From CAYQCH01 sp964415935 (lineage in GTDB: Bacteria > Patescibacteriota > Patescibacteriia > VMEV01 > CAYQCH01): a stretch of 43,327 nt of DNA. The first letter of the stretch is position 1. Each line of letters starts with the position of its first letter. A model generated the notes under the pieces. That model ran no database searches, was not told the DNA's origin, and was given only the letters and a program-made list of their open reading frames with translations. The stretch lies in assembly GCA_964415935.1 (NCBI GenBank), contig CAYQCH010000004.1, positions 1-43,327 of the forward strand, in the 5' to 3' direction. Position numbers and translations under genes: made by a program. This document shows, one piece after another, positions 1 through 7,937 of this stretch.

Positions 1-1073
1 AAAAATGGCTTCTGGACATGGTAGCTATATCCTCCGTGGCGGACATGGTCCCCCTGGTCGGGGAAAATCGTACCCTCGTGAAATACGGGCTGACCGTGCT
101 TTCAAAGGCGCGGCGGCCGGGCCTGCGCGCCGTGCTTTCCAAGGCCGGGCTGTGGCCGTTGAAAAGGGGGAAAGAGGCCGTCATGACCACCACCGATATT
201 GGATTTGTCATCGCCCCCCGCCTGAACGCCGCCGGCCGCGTAGAACATGCGAATACGGCATTTGCCGCCGTTATGGCCAAAGATCCGGCGCAGGCGGCCG
301 TGCTCGCCGAAAAACTTGAAGAAACCAACAAGTTGCGGCAACAGATGACGGAAAAAATCCTTGCCGAGGCAAAGCAGCAGATTGGGCAAGTCGACAAGAG
401 CGAGCCGCGCGTTCTGGTGGCATATGATCCGTCGTGGAGCATTGGCGTCGCCGGGCTTATCGCCAGCCGTTTGATGGACCAGTATCATTTGCCCGTATTT
501 GTGCTTGGGCAGATTAACGGTCAGATCGCCGGTTCCGGACGCAGCGCCGACGGATTTGACTGTACCCAGGCCCTGGATGCCACTAAAGATTTATACGCCA
601 AATATGGCGGGCACAAAAACGCCTGCGGGTTGACTCTGGCTGGTAATGAAAAGCTCGAAGAGTTTAAGCGGCGCATGAACGAATATGCCAGGGAGACCAT
701 GAAACCCGAGCATATCGTGCCTAAAATGTACATCGATGCTGAGGTGTCCGTCAGCCGCATCCAGTGGGGTTTTTTTGACGTGCTATCTCGCTTCGAACCG
801 TTTGGTATGGGCAACGCGCAGCCGAAATTCGTATCGCGAAACGTCGAAGTTGTGGAGGTGGCCGGCGTCGGCGCTGACAAAAATCATTTACGGCTAGTCC
901 TTACGCATGACCATAAGCTTTATCGTAAGGCCATTGCCTTCAGGAAAGGGGAATGGGCTTCTCGGCTGAAGCCAGGCCATAAGCTAGACGTGGTGTATCA
1001 TGTAGAAGTAAATGAGTGGAACGGCAACAGGGAATTACAGCTTCACATTCTTGATTTGCGTTTGTCCTTGTAA
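1..1073 (+). CDS. recJ: Single-stranded-DNA exonuclease RecJ, 5'-truncated by the window edge
   Basis: RecJ is a 5'-to-3' single-strand DNA exonuclease used in recombinational and excision repair. The frame is open from base 3 (K-W-L-L-D) and reads on into VADMVPL and GENR, the typical end of the RecJ DHH domain, so the ATG at 18 is internal and the real start lies outside the window. About 356 residues remain of a family length of roughly 550-580. The DHHA1 domain follows with a GSGRS stretch (about 530-547) and the GGH motif (606-614, context YGGHKNACG), then a C-terminal OB-like domain with the segment FEPFGMGNAQP. The DHH catalytic motif itself is not in the window. The stop TAA at 1071-1073 is 6 nt before the RNase H gene, suggesting one operon. 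The identification is secure; the length of the missing part is inferred. Confidence 0.95.
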   Translation, partial: KWLLDMVAISSVADMVPLVGENRTLVKYGLTVLSKARRPGLRAVLSKAGLWPLKRGKEAVMTTTDIGFVIAPRLNAAGRVEHANTAFAAVMAKDPAQAAVLAEKLEETNKLRQQMTEKILAEAKQQIGQVDKSEPRVLVAYDPSWSIGVAGLIASRLMDQYHLPVFVLGQINGQIAGSGRSADGFDCTQALDATKDLYAKYGGHKNACGLTLAGNEKLEEFKRRMNEYARETMKPEHIVPKMYIDAEVSVSRIQWGFFDVLSRFEPFGMGNAQPKFVSRNVEVVEVAGVGADKNHLRLVLTHDHKLYRKAIAFRKGEWASRLKPGHKLDVVYHVEVNEWNGNRELQLHILDLRLSL

Positions 1074-1079
1074 CTGACT

Positions 1080-1481
1080 ATGAACTGTATCATTTATACC
1101 GATGGCGGCGCGCGTGGAAATCCAGGACCTGCGGGAGCGGGCGCCGTTTTATACGACGATGCGGGCAAAGAGCTTGCCGTAGTCAGCAAGTATCTTGGCA
1201 GCACGACCAACAACGTGGCCGAGTATACCGCCGTTATCCTGGCCCTGGAGGCCGCCCAAAAAGCCGGTTGCCGCCTGGTGGACATGCGTCTGGATAGCGA
1301 GCTCGTAGTGCGGCAGATGAATGGCATGTATAAGGTTCGGCAGCCGCATTTGCAGGTACTGTTTGACCGCATCCAGATGCTGCGAGGTGCATTCGATCAG
1401 GTCCGATTCACACATGTCCGCCGCGAGCAAAACAAGCGCGCTGATGAATTGGCAAACCAGGCTATGGACGCCGGTGCCTGA
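1080..1481 (+). CDS. rnhA: Ribonuclease HI family protein
   Basis: This 133-residue protein is a compact RNase HI, an enzyme that cuts the RNA strand of RNA:DNA hybrids. The four acidic catalytic positions are all visible: D8 in YTDGG, E48 in NNVAEY, D72 in LDSELVV and D122 in RADELAN. The GNPGPAG loop near residues 13-19 is also typical. It lacks the basic protrusion of the E. coli enzyme and resembles the short RNase HI-like proteins of Gram-positives and archaea. It sits between recJ (6 nt upstream) and mfd (5 nt downstream), so it is probably co-transcribed with repair genes and may help remove R-loops or primers. No Shine-Dalgarno sequence is evident in the short spacer. Substrate preference cannot be read from the sequence. 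Confidence 0.93.
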   Translation: MNCIIYTDGGARGNPGPAGAGAVLYDDAGKELAVVSKYLGSTTNNVAEYTAVILALEAAQKAGCRLVDMRLDSELVVRQMNGMYKVRQPHLQVLFDRIQMLRGAFDQVRFTHVRREQNKRADELANQAMDAGA

Positions 1482-1486
1482 AACCC

Positions 1487-4400
1487 ATGAACATCGTTGG
1501 AGCGCATACCTTAACCCAGCAGGCCTATGCTTTGGCTGATGTCATAAGCGGCAAGGAACCGCCGATTTTGTATTGGCTGCTTCGCGACCCAAAGGAAGCC
1601 GCCGCTGCTGCCGCCATCATAAGCGAATTTTTGCCTGCCGGACAGGAGGCCCGGGCAATCCATTTTGACGATGAACATGTCTGCGCCCAGTTGCAGCAGC
1701 TGCTGACCGATCAGGCCGGGGTATGGACAATCAGCATTAGCGATTTTGCCCGCCTCGGCCCGGCATTGTCGTTTGTCGCCAGCAACCATTTCCGTTGCCG
1801 CGCTGGCCAGGTATTGAACCCTGCTCAGGTGAAGCGTACCTTGGCGGGGCTTGGCTATGCCGAGGGGGAAGGCGCGTTTCATGTGCGCGGGAAGGGCGCA
1901 GTGCTATTTGTCGCAACGCCTCGAGCGGAGTATCGTCTGGTGTTCGGGGAAGACGGCATCGAGCAGATTTTTGACGAAGGCCGGCAAGCCCAGCTCGCGG
2001 CTATCAGCTGCCCGCCGGCCGTTTTGGATTTGACGCAGGTCCCGGAGAAGGAAGTCCCCTTGCCGCGGGGAGATATGGCTGTGGATGCTGTGGATCGGGC
2101 GGTTTGGCGGCGAGCAATAAGCGAAACGCAGCAGTCATGGATTCAGTTCATGTTTGCGTCGGCCGGCGATGTCGAGGACAGGGCTGGGGCGGGAAAGCTG
2201 TTTCAGTTGCAGCCGGCCCCGCGATTCGATAAGGATTTTGAGATGCTGCGGGAGATGGCGGCAGGATGGCAGCAAGAGTCCTATGTCGTCCACGCATATG
2301 CGATTGACCCGGATGTACTGGTATCCGCTTTTGGCCAGGCCGCTATGGATGCTGCCGGCTTTACGGTGCATCAGCAAGCTGTACCCATGCAGGGATTCAT
2401 TGACAAGGAGCGGCGGTTTGTATTGTTGAGCCATGCAGAAATTTTTGGACGGCGCGGGGCGGCTAAAAAGGTGGAGCGGCGCAACGATGCTGCTTTTGTC
2501 ACTTCACTGCGCGAGCATGACTATGTCGTGCATGAAGACCATGGTGTCGGCCGCTATGTGGGCTTGGCAAAGACGATGATTGAGGGTCATGAGCGGGAAA
2601 ACATCCTGATTGAGTACGCAAAAGGAGACAAATTGTACGTCCCCATCGAACTGGCGTACAAGGTCGACAAGTACGTCGGTGACGCGAAACCTGCCCTGCA
2701 ACGACTTTCGGGAACCAGCTGGCTTCGGCTTACGCGCAAGGCGGCGCATAATTCTCAGGAATTTGCCAAAGAACTGCTGGCCATCTACGCGCGGCGTTCC
2801 CTTGTACGCGTAGATCCGTGGCACATATTCGCCAAGGCCGATAAAGAAATGCACGACTCGTTCGGCTATCAGGAGACGCCCGATCAGGAACGGGCCATTC
2901 AGCATGTGTACGAAGCGCTTTCGCGGCACGAACCCATGGATATGCTGGTAGTCGGTGATGTCGGTTTCGGCAAAACAGAGGTCGCCATTCGCGCCGCGTA
3001 CCAGGGGGTTTTAAACAAAAAGCAGGTCGTTGTGTTATGCCCGACGACGCTGCTGGCCCAGCAGCATTTTGATACGTTTACTGATCGCTATAAGGGGCAG
3101 GGCGTGCGCGTAGAGATGCTGAGCCGCTTCACAGGCCGAGTCGGTGATACCAGCAAGCGGCCCTCGGATATCATAAAAGACATCGAGCGCGGCGACGTTC
3201 ATGTTGTCATTGGCACGCACCGGCTTCTGTCTAAAGATGTGCGCTTTCAAGATTTAGGGCTTATCATCATCGATGAGGAGCAGAGGTTTGGTGTCCGCCA
3301 CAAGGAGCGTTTAAAAAGCCTCCGCAGCCAGGCCCACGTTCTGACGCTGAGCGCTACGCCCATTCCGCGCACGCTGTATTTTTCGCTGTCGGGTTTGCGA
3401 GACATTGCCACCATCCAGACCCCGCCCCAGGGAAGAAAACCCATCGAGACGTCCATTGAACCATATCGCGAAGAGCGCGTGAGAGAGGTCGTCGCCAAAG
3501 AAATCAGCCGCGGCGGACAGGTTTTTTACCTGTACAACCATGTGCAGACAATCCATGCTGCTAAACGCAAGCTGGTTGAACTGTTGGGCAAGGATGTCCG
3601 CGTAGACATCGTACACGGGCAGATGCCGGAAGATGAGATGGCTCGTGTTGCCCAGGCTTTTGATCATGGCAAGATTGATGTGCTTGTCTGCACGACCATT
3701 GTGGAAAACGGCCTCGACCTTCCAAATGTCAACACGCTTGTGGTGGAGGACGCCACGCGCTTTGGCCTGGGTCAGCTTTATCAGATCCGTGGCCGTATCG
3801 GCCGCGGCAAGGCCAAGGCTTTTGCCTATTTCATGCATCCCGCAGAGGGCGTGAGCGGCGTGGCGGCGCGGCGGCTGCAAATTTTACAGGAAGCGAAGGC
3901 TCTGGGTTCAGGGTTTCAGCTGGCCATGCGCGACTTGGAAATGCGCGGCATGGGGCAATTGATCGGGAAGAGACAGCATGGCCATATCCAGCATGTGGGA
4001 CTGGGAATGTACGGCAGATTGTTACGCCAGGCCGTGGAAGAGTTGGAAAGCGGCCATGTCGAGCCGCCGCGCCGCGCGACGACCATCAGCCTGCCGGTCG
4101 ACTATGGTATACCTGAAACGCTCATGCCGGATCCCGAGACAAGGTCGCGCTTGTATCGACAACTATCTCAGGCGCAGAATTTAGACGACATGAAGCATAT
4201 TCTTGCCCCTTGGGACAATGAAATGAGCAAACTGCCTGCGCATGACCGGCAAATGGTCAAACATTTGTTGGAAATTTTAGAGGTCCGATTATTGGCGCAA
4301 AGCGTAGGGCTGCTTGCCCTGGATTATCAGGAGGGCAGGGGAATTGATGGCAGGCAAAAGCACGCGTACGTGTTTGAGTTTGAACGGGTGCGATCCGAGC

Positions 4401-4531
4401 ATGTCGACCGGCTGGTAAAAGTCGTGCCGGATTTTCGAGTCGTAGGAAATCAGATCCAGATACCGGCCGACGGCGTTTCACACCCAGTGTCATTTGTAAA
4501 AAAGGCTCTGCGCGCGTTTCAACAGGTCTAG
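1487..4531 (+). CDS. mfd: Transcription-repair coupling factor Mfd (short form)
   Basis: Mfd releases RNA polymerase stalled at DNA lesions and recruits UvrA. The protein has 1014 residues, against about 1150 in well-studied bacteria. The deficit lies mainly in the N-terminal UvrB-like module, which takes up only about the first 330 residues. The RNA-polymerase-interacting domain starts near residue 349 (HEDHGVGRYVG). The translocase follows with Walker A at 490-497 (GDVGFGKT), the DEEQ Walker B box at 596-599, the motif III segment LSATPIPRT and the helicase end GRIGRG. A C-terminal TRCF domain begins near 869 (LPVDYGIPE). The ATG is 5 nt after the rnhA stop. The presence of uvrB, uvrA and uvrC in the same window fits a working coupled-repair pathway. 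Whether the reduced N-terminus still binds UvrA cannot be decided by eye. Confidence 0.96.
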   Translation: MNIVGAHTLTQQAYALADVISGKEPPILYWLLRDPKEAAAAAAIISEFLPAGQEARAIHFDDEHVCAQLQQLLTDQAGVWTISISDFARLGPALSFVASNHFRCRAGQVLNPAQVKRTLAGLGYAEGEGAFHVRGKGAVLFVATPRAEYRLVFGEDGIEQIFDEGRQAQLAAISCPPAVLDLTQVPEKEVPLPRGDMAVDAVDRAVWRRAISETQQSWIQFMFASAGDVEDRAGAGKLFQLQPAPRFDKDFEMLREMAAGWQQESYVVHAYAIDPDVLVSAFGQAAMDAAGFTVHQQAVPMQGFIDKERRFVLLSHAEIFGRRGAAKKVERRNDAAFVTSLREHDYVVHEDHGVGRYVGLAKTMIEGHERENILIEYAKGDKLYVPIELAYKVDKYVGDAKPALQRLSGTSWLRLTRKAAHNSQEFAKELLAIYARRSLVRVDPWHIFAKADKEMHDSFGYQETPDQERAIQHVYEALSRHEPMDMLVVGDVGFGKTEVAIRAAYQGVLNKKQVVVLCPTTLLAQQHFDTFTDRYKGQGVRVEMLSRFTGRVGDTSKRPSDIIKDIERGDVHVVIGTHRLLSKDVRFQDLGLIIIDEEQRFGVRHKERLKSLRSQAHVLTLSATPIPRTLYFSLSGLRDIATIQTPPQGRKPIETSIEPYREERVREVVAKEISRGGQVFYLYNHVQTIHAAKRKLVELLGKDVRVDIVHGQMPEDEMARVAQAFDHGKIDVLVCTTIVENGLDLPNVNTLVVEDATRFGLGQLYQIRGRIGRGKAKAFAYFMHPAEGVSGVAARRLQILQEAKALGSGFQLAMRDLEMRGMGQLIGKRQHGHIQHVGLGMYGRLLRQAVEELESGHVEPPRRATTISLPVDYGIPETLMPDPETRSRLYRQLSQAQNLDDMKHILAPWDNEMSKLPAHDRQMVKHLLEILEVRLLAQSVGLLALDYQEGRGIDGRQKHAYVFEFERVRSEHVDRLVKVVPDFRVVGNQIQIPADGVSHPVSFVKKALRAFQQV

Positions 4532-4541
4532 GAGTTGTCAT

Positions 4542-4570
4542 TTGACAAAATCGTTAGTTTTTGGTACAAA
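4542..4570 (+). promoter_or_regulatory. Promoter of the RNase P RNA gene
   Basis: A perfect -35 TTGACA (4542-4547) and a -10 TACAAA (4565-4570) are separated by exactly 17 bp, just after the mfd stop codon. The expected transcription start, about 7 nt downstream (4577-4578), coincides with the first base of the P1 helix of the RNase P RNA. This agreement supports both calls. Confidence 0.85.
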
Positions 4571-4576
4571 TGAAGT

Positions 4577-4941
4577 CTTCGGGCTGGCAGGATGACCGCC
4601 AGTTTTCGCTTTTATTAGCAAAATTGGAGGAAAGTCCGAACACCCCTTCATATGAAGGTCGTGGCAGTTCCTAACGGGAACCAAGGGAAAACCTAGGGAT
4701 CAGTGCAACAGAAACATACCGCCTGCGGCCTTCGGGCCGCCGGTAAGGGTGAAATCGTGCGGTAAGAGCGCACGCGCGACCGTGGCGACACGGCGCGGGG
4801 CAAACCCTGCCTGGTGTAAACGCAAGTTTGGTAGCGTGCTAGAATGGCGTGGCGACACGCCATCCAGAGAGATGGTCATCGCCTGCTCCTTGCTTCGGCA
4901 GGGAACGGGAACAGAATTCGGCTTACATGCCAGCCTGAATA
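4577..4941 (+). ncRNA. rnpB: RNase P RNA, catalytic subunit
   Basis: This is the RNA enzyme that trims the 5' leader from pre-tRNAs. Conserved blocks appear in the right order: GGAGGAAAGTCCG at 4626-4638, CAGTGCAACAGAAA from 4701, GGTAAGGGTGAAA at 4742-4753, TGCGGTAAGAGCGCA around 4758-4772 and AGAATTCGGCTTAC at 4913-4926. Helix P1 closes the molecule: 4578-4589 pairs with 4928-4939 over 12 bp with one G-U. Internal hairpins with stable tetraloops are visible, for example 4844-4851 with 4856-4863 around a GCGA loop, and GCGGCC/GGCCGC around TTCG near 4724-4740. The length is about 364 nt. A run of seven T (4942-4948) follows P1 without a local terminator hairpin, and the next start codon comes immediately, so transcription may continue into the downstream gene. 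Confidence 0.96.
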
Positions 4942-4948
4942 TTTTTTT

Positions 4949-6370
4949 ATGAAGCGGTTTGAATTGGCAGTTGCCCTCTTTCTCATTCCTTTGGACGCCC
5001 TGATGCTGGCATTGGCGGCGTCTGCTGCGTATGCTTTGCGTTTCGAGCGTATCATCACGCAGTACCGTCCCGTGCTTTTTGAAATCGATTATGCCACCTT
5101 CGTTGCCACGGTCTCGCTGTCTGTCGCGTTGTGGTTGGCTATTTTCGCGCTTTCGGGCATGTACAGCATTCGTCATCCGCGACGCATCCTTACGGAAGTG
5201 AAACGCGTGTTCGTCGGCTGCTCATTGGGATTTGCCTCTCTGACCGTGCTTATCTTTTTGCGGGGTGAACTGTTTAATTCCCGTTTCATCGTCCTGGCCG
5301 CTTCCGTATTCGCCTTTTTGTTTGTCATGGGCGCGCGCCTGCTTGTCCGGGTCTTGAAATTTTTATTCTATCGGTACGGCATCGGCGCTCGGCGCGTGGT
5401 GCTGATTGGTTCCGACAAAACAGCTGAAAACCTGCGCATGTATATTCAAAAGCACCCGACGCTAGGGATGCGCGTGGTGCTTCACATTGAAGAGTGGGTT
5501 ACGGGGCATCGTGATGAATATCTCGAATCCATCGCTGGCAAGAAGCCCGATCTCATTCTGCTGGGCGATGTTGGCCAGCCCAAAGCCGTGGCAGAAGACA
5601 TTCTGGATGCCGCCGTTGATCTGCATGTCCCGTTTCATTACGCGGCCGACGTGTTTGAAACAAAAGCGGCTAACACCTTTCTTTCAACCATTGGCGATGT
5701 GCCCATTGTGGAAATCAAACGGACGCCGCTGGAAGGCTGGGGCCGTATTTTTAAGCGCACGTTTGACGTAATGGTCAGTCTCTTTGCCATCATTGTTTTA
5801 TCGCCTCTGCTCCTGCTGGTCTGCTTGGCCATCAAGCTGGAAAGCCGCGGCAAGGTTCTTTATAAGAACCAGCGCGTCGGCAAAGGCGGGGAGTTGTTTT
5901 TTGTATATAAATTCCGCAGGCTGAAGCAGGAGTTCTGCACCGGCCCCGGCTACGACAATGACGGCAAAGCCGCTGCGCTGGAAAAAGAGCTGATTGAAAA
6001 ATACAGCCACCGCGAGGGGCCACTGTACAAGATCAGCAATGACCCGCGGAGCACGCGTATCGGCCCGTTTCTGGAAAAAACGAGCATTGACGAGTTGCCG
6101 CAGCTGTTTAACGTGTTGTTCGGCAGCATGAGCCTGGTCGGGCCGCGTCCGCACCAGCCACGGGAAGTCGACCTCTATAAACGCCACCACAAGCGTGTCC
6201 TGGCTATCAAGCCTGGGGTAACCGGCCTCGCGCAGATCAGCGGCCGTTCCGACCTTGATTTTGAGGAGGAAGTCCGCTTAGATACCTACTATATTGAAAA
6301 TTGGTCAATTCGCATGGATCTGGCGATTTTGTTCAAAACGCCTTTTGCCCTGCTGCGCAAGCATAAATAA
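4949..6370 (+). CDS. Polyprenyl-phosphate sugar-1-phosphate transferase (WbaP/WcaJ-like)
   Basis: The product (473 residues) should move a sugar-1-phosphate from a nucleotide sugar to undecaprenyl phosphate, the first membrane step of exopolysaccharide or glycan assembly. The N-terminal half has four hydrophobic segments (about 4-25, 45-70, 85-105, 110-130), then a nucleotide-fold region. The C-terminal bacterial sugar transferase domain starts near 265 with a membrane helix and shows DELPQ at 381-385, MSLVGPRP, and the ending PGVTGLAQISGR. The usual KFRTM is KFRRL here, followed by an insertion of about 25 residues. The ATG at 4949 begins MKRFELAVALF, a natural membrane-protein start. An in-frame start at 4844 would translate the 3' third of rnpB and is rejected. 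No ribosome-binding site exists apart from rnpB sequence. The sugar is unknown. Confidence 0.9.
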   Translation: MKRFELAVALFLIPLDALMLALAASAAYALRFERIITQYRPVLFEIDYATFVATVSLSVALWLAIFALSGMYSIRHPRRILTEVKRVFVGCSLGFASLTVLIFLRGELFNSRFIVLAASVFAFLFVMGARLLVRVLKFLFYRYGIGARRVVLIGSDKTAENLRMYIQKHPTLGMRVVLHIEEWVTGHRDEYLESIAGKKPDLILLGDVGQPKAVAEDILDAAVDLHVPFHYAADVFETKAANTFLSTIGDVPIVEIKRTPLEGWGRIFKRTFDVMVSLFAIIVLSPLLLLVCLAIKLESRGKVLYKNQRVGKGGELFFVYKFRRLKQEFCTGPGYDNDGKAAALEKELIEKYSHREGPLYKISNDPRSTRIGPFLEKTSIDELPQLFNVLFGSMSLVGPRPHQPREVDLYKRHHKRVLAIKPGVTGLAQISGRSDLDFEEEVRLDTYYIENWSIRMDLAILFKTPFALLRKHK

Positions 6371-6373
6371 GCT

Positions 6374-6957
6374 ATGAAGGTGGCCTTGGTTCACGACCAT
6401 TTGGCGCAAGACGGGGGAGCGGAGCGCGTGTTGATGGTATTGCAGCACATGTTCCCCCAAGCGCCCACGTACACGCTTCTGTACGATCCCAATGGCGCGC
6501 ATGCGGCGTTTAAGGGCAAGGACATCCGTACCAGCTTTATCCAGCGCCTGCCGTTTGGCGTGCGCAGATACCAGTGGTACCTGCCGCTCATGCCCTGGGC
6601 CACAGAGTCATACGACCTTAGCGGGTATGACGTGGTTATTTCCAGCAGCTCTGCCTTTGCCAAAGGCGTCATTACCTCGCCCAACAGCCTGCATATCTGT
6701 TATTGCCATACCCCCACGCGGTTTTTGTGGACGGACACGCACAGCTACGTACAGGAGCTGCGCATGCCGCGCGCTGTAAAGTGGTACATCCCTCGCGTCT
6801 TAAGCCGTATCCGCACCTGGGACCAGCTGGCCGCCAACCGTGTCGATGTCTTTGTTGCAAATTCGAAGACCGTCCAGGGTCGTATCCAAAAATACTATCG
6901 ACGCGACAGCGAGGTCGTATATCCGCCGGTCGATTTGCAAACATTCACCCCCAAAGA
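6374..6957 (+). CDS. GT4-type glycosyltransferase, 3' end lost in the scaffold gap
   Basis: Only the N-terminal 194 residues are present before the N run. The protein starts MKVALVHDHL and has the GGAERV loop near residues 14-19 that is typical of family 4 glycosyltransferases, which are GT-B retaining enzymes acting on the cytoplasmic side of the membrane. Further family features are the ISSSSAFAKGV and CHTPTRFLW stretches and the end of the N-terminal Rossmann domain with NSKTVQGRI and VVYPPVD. The donor-binding C-terminal domain is missing because of the gap, not by mutation. The ATG is 3 nt after the preceding stop, so the gene shares an operon with the sugar transferase and probably adds a sugar to the lipid-linked product. 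Reading through the gap into the next segment would create a false fusion. Confidence 0.88.
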
Positions 6958-7057
6958 NNNNNNNNNNNNNNNNNNNNNNNNNNNNNNNNNNNNNNNNNNN
7001 NNNNNNNNNNNNNNNNNNNNNNNNNNNNNNNNNNNNNNNNNNNNNNNNNNNNNNNNN
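6958..7057. other. Scaffold gap of 100 N
   Basis: A run of exactly 100 N is the usual placeholder for an assembly gap of unknown length. The sequences on either side belong to different protein types (a soluble GT4 enzyme before, a polytopic membrane protein after), so an unknown amount of DNA, possibly including whole genes, is missing here. Confidence 0.97.
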
Positions 7058-7936
7058 GAAAACATAGGCTTTTTGCCAGCAAGCGAGGCATTGGCTATAG
7101 TGTCCATGCAGGTTTTGGGCTTTTTTTGCATGTATCTCCTTCGCCGTCTAACGCCTTTGCTCGTCTCGCTTTTTGTGGCCATGGGGTTTGCCACACTGTT
7201 TTGGCGCATCCGTTTTGTGCATGTGCTGCTAGGGGAGCAAAGCTTGGGTCCGGTTACGCTTGGGTGTGTGACGGGGGCGGTGCTAGCTGTCATGGCCATC
7301 GGGATGCTGAACGTGGGAGCGTTTCATCCCATGCCCAGCCGACTGAGGTTCCTGTTATTCCCCTTCATCCTGACAGGAGCAACCATGGCTTTGTTGACCA
7401 TTTCCGAGCCGTCCATCATGCCGCTTGCTATTGCCGCGCTTTCAACAGCACTGGTTTGGGTCTGGTATGAAAGCCTCTACATATTCTGGCAGCAACCAAT
7501 GCTTTACCAGCCATACACACTGCAGAGGCTGTCGTCACATGTGCATGTCTACGCTATGTTCGTGGCCATGTCGGCGCTTACAGGCGTTCAGGTATACCTT
7601 CAAATGCGTTTTTGGGGCGTTGTACTTTTTGCTGGTATCATCCTCGTTGCCTTGCTGGCCGATGTGCTCTCGCTGTCGCAGGTTTCCCGGGAAAAGTTCG
7701 TGCTTGCACTCTTCTGCGGAGCGCTCCTGGGAATTGAATGGTTTGTGGCCACCAGCTATCTCCCGACGCATGTGTTTTTTACCGGTATCCTTATGGCGAT
7801 GTATGTATATGTCTGGCTGGGAGTTACCAGGCTGTGGGCGCAGCAAACCTGGCAGCGTTCTGAACTTATCCCGTACATCGCCATCGGCGTGAGCGGATTT
7901 ATCGTAACCATCGGGTCCACTCTGTGGATCGTCTAG
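7058..7936 (+). CDS. Polytopic membrane protein of unknown function, 5' end lost in the gap
   Basis: The visible 292 residues form about nine hydrophobic segments with short, partly basic loops; the other two frames lack this pattern. The segment begins ENIGFLPASEALA just after the gap and ends with a helix close to the stop at 7934-7936. I recognise no family motif. The gene ends 1 nt before the start codon of the HtrA-like protein, so the two are probably translated as a pair. The neighbouring sugar-transfer genes might suggest an envelope role, but nothing in the protein itself shows a substrate or activity, and the gap makes operon membership with the upstream genes uncertain. Confidence 0.6.
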   Translation, partial: ENIGFLPASEALAIVSMQVLGFFCMYLLRRLTPLLVSLFVAMGFATLFWRIRFVHVLLGEQSLGPVTLGCVTGAVLAVMAIGMLNVGAFHPMPSRLRFLLFPFILTGATMALLTISEPSIMPLAIAALSTALVWVWYESLYIFWQQPMLYQPYTLQRLSSHVHVYAMFVAMSALTGVQVYLQMRFWGVVLFAGIILVALLADVLSLSQVSREKFVLALFCGALLGIEWFVATSYLPTHVFFTGILMAMYVYVWLGVTRLWAQQTWQRSELIPYIAIGVSGFIVTIGSTLWIV

Positions 7937-7937
7937 T

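Noticed and set aside
4844..4948. In-frame N-terminal extension of the sugar transferase
   Set aside because: It would translate the 3' third of the RNase P RNA, including its tetraloop hairpins; the ATG at 4949 gives a normal membrane-protein start.
6703..7470. Alternative long frames across the N gap
   Set aside because: They join unrelated frames through N codons and have no family motif or membrane pattern.
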